From: Blautia sp. XA-2221
Lineage (GTDB): Bacteria > Bacillota > Clostridia > Lachnospirales > Lachnospiraceae
Reading direction: 5' to 3'
Length of the DNA: 64,000 nucleotides
Assembly: GCF_028767025.1 (NCBI RefSeq)
Contig: NZ_JAJQXX010000004.1
Coordinates: 1-64,000, forward strand
A program made the translations under genes and the position numbers. Position 1 is the first letter of the stretch. Each line of letters opens with the position of its first letter. The notes below the pieces were generated by a model. It was not told the DNA's origin and made no database searches. It was given only the letters and a program-made list of their open reading frames with translations. Shown piece after piece: positions 63,368 through 64,000 of the stretch.

Positions 63368-63998
63368 TTTTGTCCTCCTCCGGCAGAATCTCTCCGGAAT
63401 CTTTCAGAGCATTTGTCTGATTATCATTTACACCCTCAGAAACCTCTTTCTGACAGAAAATCTTTACTGTCATAAGAAGGAGTTTCAGATCAAGCAGAAA
63501 CGAATAATTTTCGATATAGAAAAGATCAAGTTTCAGCTTATCATAAGGTGTTGTGTTATATTTTCCATAAACCTGCGCATATCCTGTAAGTCCTGCTTTT
63601 ACCTTCAGACGGTAATAAAACTCCGGAAGCTCTTTCTGATAGTCGTGCATAATGCTTTTCCGTTCCGGACGTGGACCTACCAAAGACATATCACCCATGA
63701 ATACATTAAAAAGCTGAGGCAGCTCATCCAGGTGGAGATTTCTCAGGATACGTCCCACCGGAGTAATACGGCTGTCATTTTTTGATGCAAGGCGGGCTCC
63801 GTTTTTCTCTGAATCCACGCACATACTACGGAATTTACAGATACGGAATTCCTTTCCTCCCAGAGTCAGACGATCCTGACGGTAAAATACAGGGCCTCCG
63901 TCATACAGCTTTACAAAAAGCGCAATAATCAGCATGATCGGAGAGGAAACCACAATACCAATACCAGATACAACAATGTCAAGAATACGCTTCATCAC
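63360..63998 (-). CDS. Undecaprenyl-phosphate sugar phosphotransferase (initiating)
   Basis: 211-212 residues if the start is ATG 63995 or GTG 63998; the gene may begin outside the window. One N-terminal membrane helix (about 5-27, re-entrant in this family) and the catalytic core: KFRSMCVDSE, RLDELPQLFN given as LDELPQLFNVF, MSLVGPRPER and YRLKVKAGLTGYAQV. It puts the first sugar-1-phosphate on undecaprenyl phosphate, starting the repeat unit. The short form lacks the large membrane region of WbaP. Confidence 0.9.
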   Translation of the reverse strand: MMKRILDIVVSGIGIVVSSPIMLIIALFVKLYDGGPVFYRQDRLTLGGKEFRICKFRSMCVDSEKNGARLASKNDSRITPVGRILRNLHLDELPQLFNVFMGDMSLVGPRPERKSIMHDYQKELPEFYYRLKVKAGLTGYAQVYGKYNTTPYDKLKLDLFYIENYSFLLDLKLLLMTVKIFCQKEVSEGVNDNQTNALKDSGEILPEEDKNE

Positions 63999-64000
63999 CC

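Noticed and set aside
62546-63475. 309-codon plus-strand frame opposite licD and the sugar transferase
   Set aside because: It spans two well-recognised minus-strand genes across their overlap and has no ribosome site.

Overview
The window reads as a chromosomal segment of a low-to-mid GC, strictly anaerobic Firmicute, most likely a Lachnospiraceae member of the Blautia / Ruminococcus / Dorea type. Reasons: bifunctional AdhE with Rex-type operators, an ion-pumping V-type ATPase operon, PerR with rubrerythrins, a THF riboswitch in front of a FolT-type ECF component, LicT/RAT control of a beta-glucoside PTS, strong GGAGG Shine-Dalgarno sites and Firmicute sigma-A promoters. I see no prophage, insertion sequence, CRISPR array or plasmid function. 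Genus-level placement is inference.

Layout. 0-8.5 kb: dapA, cobO, a 69-bp tandem repeat, THF riboswitch-folT, a tandem OB-fold SSB-like gene, typA/bipA, and an ECF sigma / DUF4179 anti-sigma pair behind a likely self-activated promoter. 7.7-18 kb: adhE with a small kinase-like gene, a small alarmone synthetase, an aminotransferase / NSS transporter pair, a DUF1653 protein, a glycerophosphodiesterase, tRNA-Lys(CTT), a 55-residue small ORF and trmB. 18.3-26.9 kb: a nine-gene V-type ATPase operon (G/H-like, C, I, K, F, E, A, B, D), followed by a cluster of DnaA boxes. 27.4-35.7 kb: envelope and regulatory genes (NlpC/P60, XRE regulator, lipoprotein, YczE, TrxB, DUF885 peptidase-like, MarR, CapA-like). 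35.7-39.1 kb: molybdenum cofactor operon moaC-moaA-mog-MOSC-tatD. 39.1-47.5 kb: metG, an Rpn/PD-(D/E)XK protein, nagA, and a two-component system. 47.7-50.8 kb: cbiK with an attenuated leader, perR, and two rubrerythrins, the second with a frameshift at its start. 50.9-55.4 kb: the beta-glucoside operon licT-bglP-bglA with two RAT elements. 55.6-59.9 kb: dacA-like, ecsC-like and the rpmG-secE-nusG-rplK-rplA operon, which here ends after rplA. 60-64 kb: a polysaccharide cluster (ABC-2 exporter, glycosyltransferase, LicD, initiating sugar transferase) running off the right edge.

How the genes work together. AdhE reoxidises NADH during fermentation and is probably held down by Rex. The V-ATPase links ATP to an H+ or Na+ gradient, which the NSS transporter could use. 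PerR and rubrerythrins handle peroxide. CobO and CbiK serve cobalamin metabolism from two loci. The 3' end builds surface polysaccharide.

I did not find a convincing wholly undescribed multi-gene system. The observations most worth checking are regulatory: a RAT at bglP that seems to compete with a Shine-Dalgarno-sequestering hairpin instead of a terminator; a short attenuated leader at cbiK that contains only a B12-box-like string; a tight DnaA-box cluster away from any dnaA gene; the frameshifted rubrerythrin; and the 69-bp tandem repeat.
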